A stretch of 64,000 nt of DNA from Antedon mediterranea (GCF_964355755.1 NC_092673.1:11723001-11787000); one strand, 5' to 3'; numbered from the stretch's first letter, positions 35,151 to 47,841 are shown. Program-made: numbers and translations. The notes: generated by a model not told the origin, from the sequence alone.

Positions 35151-35589
35151 TTAAATGTTTTCAAGATCAGCAAAAGAACGAATTGGCTTCACAACATCAC
35201 GGCCTTTAACTTGGATCAATGCAAACACTCTTCCATCTACCGACCATGCTGACCATATCCTACTATGCTCACTTGTTTTGCGTAACAGATCGATGCGTTT
35301 ACGGGTTAAGTCTTCCTGTATGGATAGGGCAGATCCCTTTAGCTTCCTCCGAGCCGTAATCACCATCCTACGTATTACAGTAGTTTGATTAACAACCTGA
35401 CTAAGTTTGTCATCAATGATACTCGTAATCGATTTATTGAGAGAATCTTGTATTTTAGTAGAATTAAGCATCTTTGAGAAGCAGTTTTCAACTATGCTAG
35501 TTAGTGTATCACTCTCAAATAACTCTATCACTATTTGCCTAACCAGCTGTGCATGCCTAGTAACCGCACCCTTAGCGGGAAGTTCAACT
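35151..35589 (-). CDS. LINE ORF1-like protein, C-terminal exon or fragment
   Basis: An open frame of about 146 residues without disruption, ending in a TAA. The end is typical of LINE ORF1 C-termini in invertebrates: RRKLKGSALSIQEDLTRKRIDLL, then SAWSVDGRVFALIQVKG and PIRSFADLENI. The N-terminal part is helical (VRQIVIELFESDTLTSIVENCF). A strong acceptor (TTTTTAG after a T/C-rich tract) lies at about 35590, directly where the frame begins, so it could be a spliced last exon of a domesticated gene; otherwise it is a truncated retroelement piece. No RT follows downstream. Confidence 0.5.
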
Positions 35590-37080
35590 AAAAACAATGC
35601 AGAGAAGAAAATATAAGTTATACTTAGCTGATATAGGCAGTAAATAAATTAAATAGTGATAATTCAGGAGACTGATTTGATTGTATGGAGCGCCGCTAGA
35701 TACGCTTTTTATCCTATTAGTTACGTTTGATATCGGTCGCGTTTTATTTTGGTCGCGCTAATTTGTATATGGCGCATTAGATACATTTTTAATGAAAACG
35801 TTCATTATGTTTTTAGTTAATTTTGAATATTGGAATTTCTAATAATACTGTTTGACATTTTTTTAAACCTCGATCGTTATTTTTTAAGTACAGTAAATAT
35901 AAATATTTATCTCATTATTTATAAATAATTTGTGTTTCCATTTTATCTTACAGGTTTTAATGAATTGTAATGTGTTCTTTTAGCATGCCGTTGTTTAAGG
36001 TTTTGAAAATAAATAATAATTTAATAGTTAAACAAGTAGACGCGCCTATTGCGTATTTTTTAATCACAGTTAATTACGAAACTCGTTCTATAACCTGCAA
36101 GTGGATACCAGCTCAATGAGGTTTATGCAATAAAGGAATTTGATGCATGATGATGATTTTTGCATTCGATATCCGCCACTCTGACGTGAGCATGGTTTAG
36201 GATAATAATAAAATATATAGATAATATTCCGTTATAAATCAATCTACCAGCCCTACAGTATAGGTCTATGATGTACAATGATGATAGATGTGAGAATAAT
36301 GTATGGATAATAAAGGTGGACACGATTCTCAAAGAGGTACTGATATTTAAACATTTAGAGGGGTTGTGGGCTCAGGAAGAAGCCGGCGAATGATAGTAAA
36401 ATAGCGCAACTCTATACAAATCAAAAAGTATGATCGTTTTTGTTGATTGCTGCTTGCTGTTTGAAGCACGTCTATTCAGGCGATAGGCACATGTATACAC
36501 CATTTTTTATAATTAAGGCGTGCCATACGTTATTAACAATATTGACGATTGTGGCGGCCGAAATGAACAATACATATTTTGTCCTTTTTGCCGTTTCATG
36601 ATTTTAGGCGTTCCATAACCGGCGGCCGAAATGACTGGCGGCCGATATGCACTGTGACGGTACCAGCCTATATTATAGCCAAAATAAAGTTTTGATTATT
36701 TGACAGTGAATTATTATAATACCGGCCTAGGTTGACAGCAAGAACAAAGTCGTTATTCATTGAACAAGGTCGTGTTTATACAACACCCTAAATTTAAACA
36801 CGGCTTTAATTTTTAGCTTGTTGTTCAAGGTCAACCCACCTTAATGTTTGCTGTTATACAAGAAACAGCGTTGCCAGCGATAAAATTTAAATTATGCCGT
36901 ATCCTGTCTCAAATAATGCCAGATTGGGAAAAATAATGCCAGATCCCCAAAATGTGGCCCTAAACAGCGCCACCAACGGTTGTATGTCTAATAAACGTTT
37001 GTAAAACCCCAACTGACACAAAATAGGGCCTAAAATTGTATCCCCATGTCGTACAAAATTTATATTTTTAGTTTTGTGAG
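35590..37080. other. Non-coding stretch
   Basis: No gene is recognised. Three copies of GGCGGCCGAAATGA-type sequence occur at 36553, 36625 and 36645. ATAATGCCAGAT-type motifs at 36915-36950 recur at 38390-38510, bracketing the tandem repeat at 37.1-38.0 kb. The poly-A tract at 37160 is simple sequence. Confidence 0.4.
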
Positions 37081-37189
37081 TATACTAATAATTCTAAATA
37101 TCTGGGGTGCGAAAATGGTAATTGCAAATGACACCAACACCAACCCCCACCCCCACCCTAAAAAAAAAAAAAACCTGTTACAGCCACGG

Positions 37190-38010
37190 AAATTTATAAT
37201 TTTTGAGCTGAAATATGAGAGCTGCTCGATGGCCGGGATCTTTGCACTTAATTTAAAAAATAAAAGGATCTTATAGCCACCATAATTAGAAAATGTAAAT
37301 TATAATTTAAAATAGGAAATAAAAAAAAATATTTTGAGTGTCTCTAGGACCTCAGCCCCACCATGGTTGATAAGAAAATTTGGAAAAATACAGCTACTCG
37401 ATGGCCGGAAATGGCACTTAATTTAAAATATGAAATAAAAATATATTTATTAGTGTCTCCATGATCTTAGCCCACCATAGTTCGAAAATGGCAATTATAA
37501 TCTAAAATAAGAAATCAAAATATATATTAATTGTGTCTCCAGGACCTCATGGTTGGGGCTGAGGTAAGAAAATTTGAAAAAATAGAGCTGCTCAATGGCC
37601 GGAAATGGCACTTAATTTCAAATATAAAATAAATAAAATTTATTAGTACCTCCAGGATCTTAGCCCATGATAGTTTTGAAAGTGCCAATTATAATTTAAA
37701 ATAGGAAATAAAAATATATATTAAGTGTTTCCAGGACCTCAGCCCCACCATGGTTGGGGCTGAGGTAAAACAAATTGGAATAATAGAGCTGCTAGATGGC
37801 CGGAAATTGCACTTAATTTTAAATAAAAATGTATAAGAGTCCCTAGGACCTCGCCCCATCATGGTCCCTGAGAGGTGAAGAACATTTGGAAATATAGGGT
37901 TGCTACGACGATGCAAATGGAACATAATTTGAAATATGGAAAACAAATTCTCTAGAAGAAATTCTTTTTAAAATTACAGCTTCTAGTTACCGGAAATTGC
38001 CATTTTAAGG
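37190..38010. repeat. ~195-bp tandem repeat, about four units
   Basis: GATGGCCGGAAATGGCACTTAA-type sequence recurs at about 37227, 37400, 37593, 37795 and, diverged, 37988. Between copies, CCAGGACCTCAGCCCCACCATGG and GGTTGGGGCTGAGGT form a palindrome in some units. Flanking ATAATGCCAGAT motifs on both sides suggest the array may be the core of a transposon. The frame at 37689-37946 is a repeat translation. Confidence 0.75.
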
Positions 38011-38745
38011 GTTGGGGTAGGGGTGTGGTTGGCTGCTTATTTATGAACTGAAAAAACAAAACCCCTTTCATAATGTGTTTTCGTTCAATTGTCTCTATAT
38101 CTGGGGATCCAATAACCTGCATGGTCTCTGAAATAGAGCAACATAATTGGCCAATAGGTAGCCTCTTCGGATTTGTTGTGCTGCCTATATCGCACACACG
38201 GTAGTTTTCGAGCAGCCTTCCTATCCGAAGAGTCGATTAAGTCCGAAACGAAAGGATGGAAGAACTATTGTACGGAAAACCCGAACAGATCTGTTTTGTA
38301 CGATATATGATATTGTGTAAGGTGATATGTATTAACAAAATATTTTATTTTTGTTCTGTGGTATATTATTTTTTTGGTTGTTCAAAAAACACAAAATTAT
38401 GCCAGATTATGCTAAAAACGGCTAAATAATGCCGCGGCATTATGCCAGATGCCGTGGGCCTCCAAATAATGCCAAAAAGCATAATAATGCCAGAAATGGC
38501 AACTATGACAAGAAATCACGATAGCTTGTTGTACCGGAAGTTTCATCAACACGCAGTGCATGCTAGGATAAAAGGTCAAATCGTTTGCTTGAATTGGCTG
38601 GGTTGTCAACAATGATTGTCACCTCGCTGTCCGATGTATTCGCGCGGTTTTTCCCATTTTCATTATTGTATTCGTTGACGTTTGCATTGTTGTTTATTTT
38701 GTTCTTGGTTCATTTAAATTAATAAAAGTTATTTTAAGGGTTTCA

Positions 38746-40669
38746 TTGTTTCATCTATACACTATGGAAGAAGATGCCATTTTTGCACTGTTATTTTTTA
38801 TTCTGTTTGGAGTAGGAAACGATAGAGGCCTACTACTACGAGGTGGCCCCACCCGGCTAGGCGTAAGACGTGGTAGGAGGATGATTGCTGGCCTAAATGA
38901 TGACATTGTGGTAGCACATCAACAACTGATGTATATGGCTTTAACACATTGACTGCCAAGGCATTTTCCGTAATTTCTGTCCCAGTGCCAAGTCCCGTTT
39001 ACATATTAAATTACAGTTTGAAAGTGTAACATCTGGTCACAGACTATCATGATGTCATTCAAAATACGATGGCGGGAAAAACCGTTGAGACGTATAAATA
39101 CGTCACTGGCAATGGTCCAACAATTTTATTGACTTTGCCAGGAACGTAAATATACGTCGGGGATTTTCCGCGCTAAAATCGGTCAAACCTATCATCGAGA
39201 GATAAAAACAGTAAACCACACTGAATCATTTCATCCTTTATTATTTTTATTTACTATTAGCGCAATTTATGACATGTTTGAGATGATTATATTGAGTGTG
39301 AGGGCGCCATCGTATCAACCATATTCAATGCATGAGGGAATAAACACAAACAAACATATGACATTTATTTTTAGATTATCGTTTACGTACATCATTCATA
39401 AACTGCCATGCGATAATTCCTGTTCCAATCACCACTGCCAGCGATTCTACATACAATACAAAAGTGCTACGATTTTGACGTAGTATTACGTCTTGGCAAG
39501 TAGCGACACGCAATTTTTGACGTATAAATACGCCGTGGCAGTGAACGTGTTAATAAAATTTCGTTTGATAATAGAGGAGTATGTCGAAGCACCAAGATTT
39601 TGCCGATTGGGGCACGTCTTTAGAAGTGACTGTAGGTGGCATATTGATGTTAATAATCAATGGAGAGAACATTTCAGAATGACAAAACCAACTTTTAATT
39701 ACCTATGTGACCGCCTAGATCTAATAATTCGTAGAAAACCAAATAAGTTTGGGCGTAATATGTCTACAAAAAATGTGTGACGATTACCATATATAGACTT
39801 GCAACATGTTGTGATTTACGAACAATTGCAAATTTGTTTGGTGTAGCAAGGTGTAGTGCATGTGTGGCCAACAGATCAGCGCCTAACAGAAACCATCAAC
39901 GATAACACTATTTAAAAATTATTCTTACCTTTAAAATTAATAGGTTAACAAAGAAAAACTGAAACTTCAATTTGTTATTAGATTGCTTTTCTTTTTTCTT
40001 CAGATTTACAGACCTCTATGTTGGTTGGCCCGGTAAAGTTCATGATGCTCGTATTCTACGTATTCTGGATTGTACGAAAAAGGAGTAGACGGCCAACTGT
40101 TTCCGAGGGTTAGTACAGTACTTAATAATAATTAATAATATTGAATGATTGACTATACAATATGTGTTTTTTACTAATAATGTAGAGCAGTTGAATGTGA
40201 TTTAAGGTAGATCAGACAATTTGCATTTGATTTAAATAAGTCTATGCTTTTCTTCATTATAGAGAACAGTAGTCATAAATGAAGTATGTGCCGATATTGA
40301 TTCTTGGTGACCCTGCATATCCTCTGATGAAATTGTTAATGAAAGGTTTGCCTGTGACCGAAAATATAACAAGGGAACAGACAGTTTTAATTACAGACTA
40401 TCAAAAGCTAGGATGGTAGTTGAAAGGGCGTTTGGCATGTAGAAGGGGAGATGGAGAATATTAATGACAGTGCGCTTAAAAATGTGGGATGCATGGTGAT
40501 GGCTTGCTGCATTTTACACAATTTGTGTATCGACGAGGGAGAAATTTATAACCCAGAATGGGAGATTCCCGAGGACCTTCCACAACCTGAACCACATGAA
40601 GAAGTCAATCCACAAGGCGGAGTTTCAGCAGATGACATAAGAGCGGCATTGGTACAAATGTTTGCATAA
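38746..40669 (+). pseudogene. PIF/Harbinger transposase, split and decayed
   Basis: Plus-strand HARBI1-like transposase in pieces. The N-terminal part is at 38764-38940. After the MITE it continues at 39554-39785 with EEYVEAPRF, WREHFRMTKPTFNYLCDRLD and, one frame away, TITIYRLATCCDLRTIANLFGV (39781-39850). After a likely intron ending CTTTTTTCTTCAG (40002) comes FTDLYVGWPGKVHDARI with its catalytic D. Then a second likely intron, ILGDPAYPLMKLLMKGLP with the next conserved D, MVVERAFGM with the catalytic E followed by an in-frame TAG, and a C-terminus CMVMACCILHNLCIDEGE. Stops and frameshifts at about 39777, 40075, 40420 and 40440 make it inactive. It faces the Myb-like partner at 41.2-42.8 kb convergently. 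Confidence 0.88.
38945..39549. mobile_element. 605-bp MITE inserted in the transposase, TTAA-flanked
   Basis: TTAA at 38941-38944 and 39550-39553. The termini CACATTGACTGCCAAGGC and, on the complement, CACGTTCACTGCCACGGC are inverted repeats, with internal repeats of the type GACGTATAAATACG. Removing the insert with one TTAA rejoins the transposase in frame (MAL then IKFRLIIEEYVEAPRF). The start of the frame at 39493 is MITE sequence. TTAA is the piggyBac/Kolobok signature. Confidence 0.9.
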
Positions 40670-40975
40670 TAGTCTATCTAGTTTATTGATTTTATGTTTG
40701 TATATAAATACAGTAGTACACTATAACAGGTTCAAGTTAGTTTTGAACATGCATCCAATATTCAACACAATAACAAATACTGTAAATATGTAAATTAAAG
40801 GTGATTTAGTAAAAACTATGTTTGCATAACAATCTATCTAGTTTATTGATTTTCTGTTTGTATATAAATACAGTAGTACACAATAACAGGTTCAAGTCAG
40901 TTTTGAACATGCATCCAATATTCAACACAATTAAATATACTGTACGGTAAATTAAATGTGATTTAGCTGAAAACT
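40658..40975. repeat. 160-bp tandem duplication at transposase end
   Basis: ATGTTTGCATAA..CTATCTAGTTTATTGATTTT at 40658 recurs at 40818, with nearly identical bodies, up to about 40975. It includes the last codons and 3' flank of the Harbinger transposase. Few differences suggest it is relatively recent. Confidence 0.85.
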
Positions 40976-40994
40976 ATATACAGCTCTGGAATGA

Positions 40995-42790
40995 ATTTTG
41001 CATAGAAATAATGTTGTATGTGAAACTAAAAGTAAATGTGAAAAAATCAATATAACATAAATACATGCACAAAACAAAACAACAATCCACAGCATAATAA
41101 TGAAAGTAAATAGCAGTGTATGATGATTACAACCAAGGCTTATGGATGGAGGCATTGGGGAATGTGCCCTGCTGATGTTCTTGAGGTGAGGGTGGATGTG
41201 TACAGTAGCTGTCGATGTGAAGAGAGGGTACGTCGTCAACCAGAGTAACCAAGTCTTGCAGTCTTGTTGGCTGAAACCTGAATGGCCAGCTTTAGGATGT
41301 TGTGCAGGATGCAGAGGCTGTGCTGGCTGCTGTCTTCCAGCAAACATTTGGTCAAACATTGATAGCATTTGCATCTGCCTTTCATGTGCTCTCTCCTCAT
41401 CTCGCCGCTTTTCCTTATCCTCTTCTTTTTGTTTTCTGTCTTCATATGTGAACATGTTCTGTTGTAGTTGCAACTGGTTGGCGTGATTGATCTCTCCAAA
41501 TTCTTTACTGATTTTCGTCAACGAATTGGAGAACCCTGCCACTACTTCTTCTGTTTTTGCTTTCTTTCTACCTATAAAAAAACACATTTTTAGATATATT
41601 TTCATATCTTCATGATTCCCGCCACTTTGTGGTTGTTTTTATATTTATATGTTTTTTGTCAGTAAAGAACAAGAACTAATTTAATCTCAACAATCCAACA
41701 TTTTTTTTATATAATAGCAATCGTGCACTCTTTTTATTGCTTCACATAAAACTTGAAACCATATTTTAACAAAAATAATACTGTACATACTTTTCACAAC
41801 AGTTTGCGACTGCCTCTTTGCCTCAGTTGTGTTGGGCATCTTTCTCTTTTTATTACCACCTGAAGCACCAGCAGTACCTTAAAAAAAAACAATTGATTTA
41901 CCCAATCCTTTAATTTTTCATATAAGCTTTGCATGTTAAGTTGAAGAAATGCAACTAATTATCAATAGTATAATCATTCATAACATTATAACATATATAA
42001 ATGTTTTACTCTTACCTTCTAAAAATTCCTCCGTGGCCACGTTAAGTTGTAGTTTATTTTGCTCATCCTGTAGAAAGTCTAATAGGCTGTCATTTTCTTC
42101 AATGTCTTCAAAATCTAAATTTAGAGCATTAAAGGATTAGTATATATTTGACCTGTGTTTTTTAATAATACAAAAACAATTATCATTTGAATGATCGCTG
42201 AATATCCCAAGAGCTTGCATATGATTCTGAATATGATCTCCCTGCTGTTATTCATTCCTAATTTCGTAGGTCCGTATAAAATGAATAGATTGACAGTTAA
42301 AATTGGCATCCCTAAAATTAATTTATGAACTACTTTTTAAGTATCTAATCTATTTTTGACAGACTATTAAATATTACTAATATTAAATATATATGTTTTT
42401 GTTAGGACACCTCTTTTTGAAAACTCTAGCTTATATAATATAAAATATAACATGACTGAATAAATGCATACCTGCTGCTGATGCTTCACTGCCAGCTGTT
42501 ATGTCAGGTCGATGAAAGTCAGTTCGTCCATCGTGTAGCGGATTTCTTTAGGCTTACTGACTGACTGGCCTATCTCCAAAAATATCATCCATTTCTGGGA
42601 AAAAAACCCAGTCGGTAGGTGGATTCCCAGACTTGTTGTTTTCGTCTTTAGCCGATGTGTATTGGCGCCGTAGGTTTTTGCATTTGTTAATCACCTGCTT
42701 TGACGTAAATTTAAAACCCATTTCTGTAAGTTTTTCTGTTATCTCCGCATACACCGAACTATTTCGACGGGTACTGTCAAAGCCGCTTTT
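40995..42790 (-). pseudogene. Harbinger partner protein, MADF/Myb-like, decayed
   Basis: A minus-strand gene in several exons. The DNA-binding domain at about 42775-42557 has STRRNSSVYAEITEKLTEMG, KFTSKQVINKCKNLRRQY, WVFFPEMDDIFGDRP (SANT/MADF-type). Then an exon at 42118-42018 (FEDIEENDSLLDFLQDEQNKL, donor GTAAG), an exon at about 41879-41790 (GGNKKRKMPNTTEAKRQ, a basic nuclear signal), and the last exon from 41571 (KAKTEEVVAGFSNSLTKISKEFGEI, then a long E/K/R coiled-coil stretch and Q-rich tail). Frame changes after GDRP and near 41280, and no located start, mark it as degenerate. In PIF/Harbinger elements such a protein helps bring the transposase to the nucleus and the termini. Confidence 0.75.
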
Positions 42791-45409
42791 AGTCTAGGAC
42801 CTGGGTCAGATTTGTATACATTTATCTCAACTGTTATAGGATAATTTGACCCCAACGAACAAAATGGAATGTGTACCAAATTCGCTATCCGGGACGAACA
42901 TTCCCAAAATCGGGTTCGGTCTAACACAACTTTTAGCGAAAAAATGACCGGAAATGCTTTCACTGACCTTTGACCCAAAAATGACAAAAAAACACATTTT
43001 CGGGTTAAATTATTCTTTAAAATGCCAATGGACAAACTGTATGGTATCAAATGAAATATGCACATTTTTAACAAAATTAGCATCATAATTACAGATTTTT
43101 AATACAAGTTGGGTAGCAATGGATAGAATATTTTATGGGCTTTCATTTGATACCAAAATCATAAAACTAGTCATATAATTATATAATTCATAATTATATG
43201 AAGTTTATATATGAATGAAGCAACTACTTTTTAATTACAAAATAAATAGGTCCACTGGTCACGTCTAACTGGTAGCCCTAGCCTAGTATTTACTATTAGT
43301 GGATCCCGTATTAGTAGGCATCTAGGCTAGTTCGCCGTGGCGCAGGCTATGAAATGATCCATCGCTGTTGATAACTATAGAGTCGCCGATTACCTCGCTC
43401 TGGGCATGCGAACTAGCGTGGGAATAACGCTGGGCAGTTGAGTTCCGGTGCCGGAATCCTAACCACGGCGTAGTTTTTAATATGTTTTGATTTCGATTTT
43501 ACTGTAGTATTTAGTTTAGTTGTATTGTAGTTTAAAATGTTTTAATTCCGATTGTATTGTAGTATTTAGGATTTTCTAATTTTGAATACGATTGTACTAA
43601 AATTTAATGTGTTTAAATCCAGATAGGCCTAGGCATAACATAGGCTAGTATAGTATAGTAGTATTTAATTAATATGTTTTAATTTTGATTATACTGTAGG
43701 GTTTAGTTTTTATATATAGTAAGTAAGTAACCTATACTTATATAGGCCTAGTTAATATAGTAATTTAGTTGGCCTAGCCATACATACATAGCCTAGGCCT
43801 AGCTATATAATATAGGCCTATCCTACTAGCTAGGCGGCCCTGTCACGCCAAATGAGGTACCACTGCCAAATGAGGTACCGCACTTAATTTGGTGTCTAAG
43901 GTGCCAAATTTGGTACTATTGCAAAATGAAGTTCTGTTGTAATTTTGTAAAATACAGTTTATATAAAACAAACATATTTAAGCCAGTATTAAACTACAAT
44001 ATGTATTCTGTGTTGTTACGCCTGTTATTAGATTCAAGATATTTCATTAAATTAAATATAAAGCAGAAAATAGTTATCCTTTTTTGATTTTCGTCGAATA
44101 GATCAAAGCGGAAGTGCTTCGGTCATGGTCCGCAAATTATATGATACGCCTTGTGTGCCAAAATGTTTTTACTGCTTTTAGATGAATCACCGCGTGTATA
44201 GTTAAAACCAATAGATTGTGCTGCAGTGCAGATTGTCTGTACAGTAATGTGGGCTGTCTGCTTGGGGGTCTGTCTATCAAGGTACCACATTTCGACGAAG
44301 CCAATTTAATATTTTCATTTTGTTTTAATATCTGTAGAATGCATCGTCATTTATTCTGAAGCTAATACTGTAGGCCTATATACCGTAATCAGGCGGTATT
44401 ATTAAGGCTAGCTCACGTACAGCAGAATTCACGTAGAATTATGTGGTGTTGTTGCTTGATTGTAAATTGCCCAGATTCTTCATTAGAAAAGAACTGATCA
44501 ATTTGAATTGAATTAAGGTTAATTCTAGAACTGATATTAAGGAGTCTTTAGAACAGATATTAAGATGTCCTCTATAAACGGAGTCCTCGCAAACTCATAT
44601 AAGAGGTCCTCTTGTAAAATCAGGTTCCCGTTGAATTTATTTTAGATAAGTAACTAAATTATCATGGATTTCGTACCCACCATTCCATCGATAGCTTTTT
44701 TTTCTCTTTTGTGGCGCAAACACCACTTTTATCCACATTCATATATTATCTCATGTCATTACATAAAATCATATTATTTAACACCTTTGTTAATTCCCAA
44801 TGTCGTTACAATTCATCAGTAACATTTTTACATTTATGAATTCCGTATTGTCTCCTATTTTCATTAATGTTCTTCGTTTTAAAATATTTTACACATAAAG
44901 AATTTGTGAGATTTTCAATTATTTGTTTTAATTTTACAACCCGGATTATACAATGTATTTATTACAAGATAAACGAATTAAATCAGATCAGCAGCACCTG
45001 TAACTCGTATCACAGTGAATTCCTTTTCTGATAAACGAGCAAATTAGAATTTATATTAACATAATAGTATTTCTTAAAGCTACAGGTACCCATTTTTCTA
45101 TACTTGTTTCTTTATTGTTATATCTTTCACATTCAATGTTAAGCATATTGCTTTCCTTTTGAAAGAATTCCATAAAGATTTACCCACTGGCTTATTTAAT
45201 GCTGATTTATTCTATAAATAGTGAAGGCTGCAAATGTGTAAATATAGGCCTAATCTACTATTTCATCGATATAACTAATTAAATTACTGTATGTCAATAA
45301 ATAAAAAATATTAACTTACAGAGCATCCCACTCTCATCACCCCACAAAGTATAAAAGTGTATGCATGTTCCATATTATGTACGACGTATGAATTGATGGA
45401 ACGAACAAT

Positions 45410-46340
45410 CGAGATGAAAATAACGCATGCAATCTCCATTGCAAAATTAGGTTCCATTTAAGTATAAATTCTAATATTCCCGACCTCAAAATAATTAGTG
45501 TTATAACTACGGTAACTGTATTAGCTTCCTAGAATTTCGTCCACCCCTCCGAACATGTTTTCAACATCGTATGAACAAACAAGGTGACCGACTTCATTGC
45601 AAAATTAGGTTCCATTGCATTATTGCGAATTTAAGGTTGTTTCTGACTTCGAAGTAATACTTACTTAGAATTTCGCTCACCACCCCATTCTTATCCAAAC
45701 TTGTTTCCCACATCGTAATATGAACAAACGAGATGACGACTTTATTGCAAAATTACGTTCAATTATTTGCGAATTCACGTTGTGTTCCCAACCTTAAAAT
45801 AACTGTATCATGTACAGTATTTAGCTTGATTAGAATTTCGCTCACCACATTCCCATCCAAACTGTTTCTCACATCAATATGAACAAATGAGATGACAACT
45901 TCATTGCACAATTATGATCCATTATTGCGAATTTATGTTCAAATGTAAAAGTACCAGCTGAATAAAATATCTAACATATTGCAAAATTAGTCTCTATTAT
46001 TGGGAATGTTTCCGACATCAAATATTGTTAAAACTTGATGAAAATGCTGAACTAATTAGGTACCATTATTTATTTGTGATATGCATGTTCAACTGTTACA
46101 TTCTATTACGGTACGTGACATGAAAAGATTGATAACAAGAGAGAACAAGGCAATATCTCATCTTTATTGCAAAATTTGGTTCCATTATCTAAATGTTTCC
46201 GACCTTTAGGCCTACCATCCCTTATTTATTTATTATAGGTCACACACACATGTGTAACAAATGAGATGATGAAATTATAACGAATATCCAACTAACAATT
46301 TGCGACTTAGGTTCGCCATAGTATTGCGAATTTATGTTTT
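45410..46340. repeat. Diverged ~150-bp tandem repeats inside the TIR element
   Basis: A core ATTGCAAAATTAGGTTCCATT followed by ATTGCGAATTTATGTT recurs at about 45439, 45597, 45745, 45904, 45979 and 46167. Between copies is AGAATTTCGCTCACCAC..CATCGTATGAACAAACGAGATGA. Spacing is about 148-159 bases, with one half-unit. The units are diverged, hence old. Confidence 0.75.
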
Positions 46341-46726
46341 AATGTTTCAGACATCAAAGGAAATATAGTGTTATACTGTAGGTATAATAAGTGACAAAAA
46401 TGTGATCATGTAACTAATATTTCTAAAGAACTTATAAATAAAAAACATAGGCCTAAATAACATTGGTCATATACATTAAAAAAACGGAATTGATTAAATA
46501 GTATAAGCAATGTTAAACAAAAAAATATATATAATAATCAGTAGAATAACAGGATACATTCATATTCAACGAATAATCATTTTAATTTGAAAACATAAAC
46601 ATAGAAATTCATAAAACCGAACAAAATAATAACGGGAATAATGTATCGACGAAAGGAACGTCAAATCAAAATATTACTAGAAAATAATGCAGCAATAGCG
46701 TCCCATAACTCAAACACTAAACGCTT

Positions 46727-46820
46727 TAGCGCCAAAGGCAAATTGTCCCAGACCATGTCCGCATATTAACATGCAGACGTGACTTCAGACACTTTCCTTT
46801 GGCGCTAAAACGAGTAGTCT
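46727..46820. repeat. Hairpin TTAGCGCCAAAGG
   Basis: CGCTTTAGCGCCAAAGGCAAA and its near-complement CTTTCCTTTGGCGCTAAAACG are separated by about 55 bases. It lies inside the right part of the 3.3-kb TIR element and may be an insert within it. Confidence 0.65.
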
Positions 46821-47167
46821 TCTTTTCCAGCTGCTTAGAAAGGGGTCGGTAGGCTTCCCATCATGCATTTCGAGTTTTCTAGATTTTTCGATGAACAGTG
46901 CCTAACGTTTTACACTAAAATAGTAAATTTTCGTCGTATGTTTCAGTTACAATGGTTTAATTTCATACAATGAGTAAAGGTTATTAGGTTAGAAATGGTC
47001 CGGTTAATAATTTTCAGTTTGTGTTTATTTGGAAATAAGTAATATCAATATTTATAACACGATTAGCTCGCCAGAAACCTGCTGCCAAATTAAGTGACCT
47101 AGCCTTGTGCGATACAGGCCACGCGAACCTCATTTGGCAATGTCACTTCATTTGGCGTTACAGGCCC

Positions 47168-47841
47168 TATAGGCCTAGCTAGCTAGTAGAGTAGGCACAC
47201 AGGGATACAGACAGGCAGCACAAACCTGATATGAATTCGGCTCCGTTGAAAGCATTTTATTGTTACGAGATAGGCGTTGTAAAATCTTATGACACTTTTT
47301 CAGACAAAAACCTCGTCCATGCATGACAAAATTTATCTCAAAACGTAGTAAGTAATAAATACTGGTACTGAGTAGGTGGGAAGAGTTATTGTTGCTTCGG
47401 TTCACTGCCTTTTTGTTTTATTTTCGCGTTCCCCCGGCCCACATGTGTCATCAAAGAGATGTAATAAGCCGAAGGCTAGAGGGCGTACTCCAGACTGAAA
47501 AATGATTCCAAAATGCGTTTAAATGTGTTTATACGCTTAACATGCGCTGCGCGTTGCGTATCGTTCTCAGGCAGTTAGGCTCAAAACAGCTCAGGCGTGC
47601 AGTGCGTACTGCGTAGGGCATCTGATTGGTCGATTGCAGCCGCCATCTTGTTGGTTCCCTCTCCATGGAGAATCACTTTTTGAACTGCAATAACATTGTA
47701 GTTTGCCTTCCGGCAATTATCATTGGTTTACATACGACATGTTGCAGCATCCGACGTTGAGGGGGGCACTGTAAATTTTAAAAAAACACATGTTTCCAAC
47801 AAAAATTTGGTCTTGCTGCGTAAAGAAGAGGTGTGTTATAA
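47168..47841 (+). promoter_or_regulatory. SETD6 5' flank
   Basis: Gene-free interval between the TIR element and SETD6. From about 47420 it becomes richer in CG dinucleotides than its surroundings (for example GCGCTGCGCGTTGCG at 47545), as expected near a promoter. A GCCGCCATCTTG element (YY1-type motif) lies at 47639-47650 and could mark the core promoter. No TATA box is obvious. This is inference. Confidence 0.4.

Larger units (their letters stand above)
43836..47167. mobile_element. 3.3-kb non-autonomous TIR element
   Basis: The left end GGCCCTGTCACGCCAAATGA and the complement of the right end GGGCCTGTAACGCCAAATGA are inverted repeats, each followed by a second GCCAAATGAGG copy. The interior (44.3-46.4 kb) is AT-rich, non-coding and partly tandemly repetitive, with no transposase. 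TAGGCCTAGCTAGC-type sequence surrounds both ends, which obscures the target duplication. Confidence 0.75.

Noticed and set aside
39274-39483. Plus-strand frame inside the 605-bp MITE
   Set aside because: It lies wholly in non-coding MITE sequence and shows no transposase motif.
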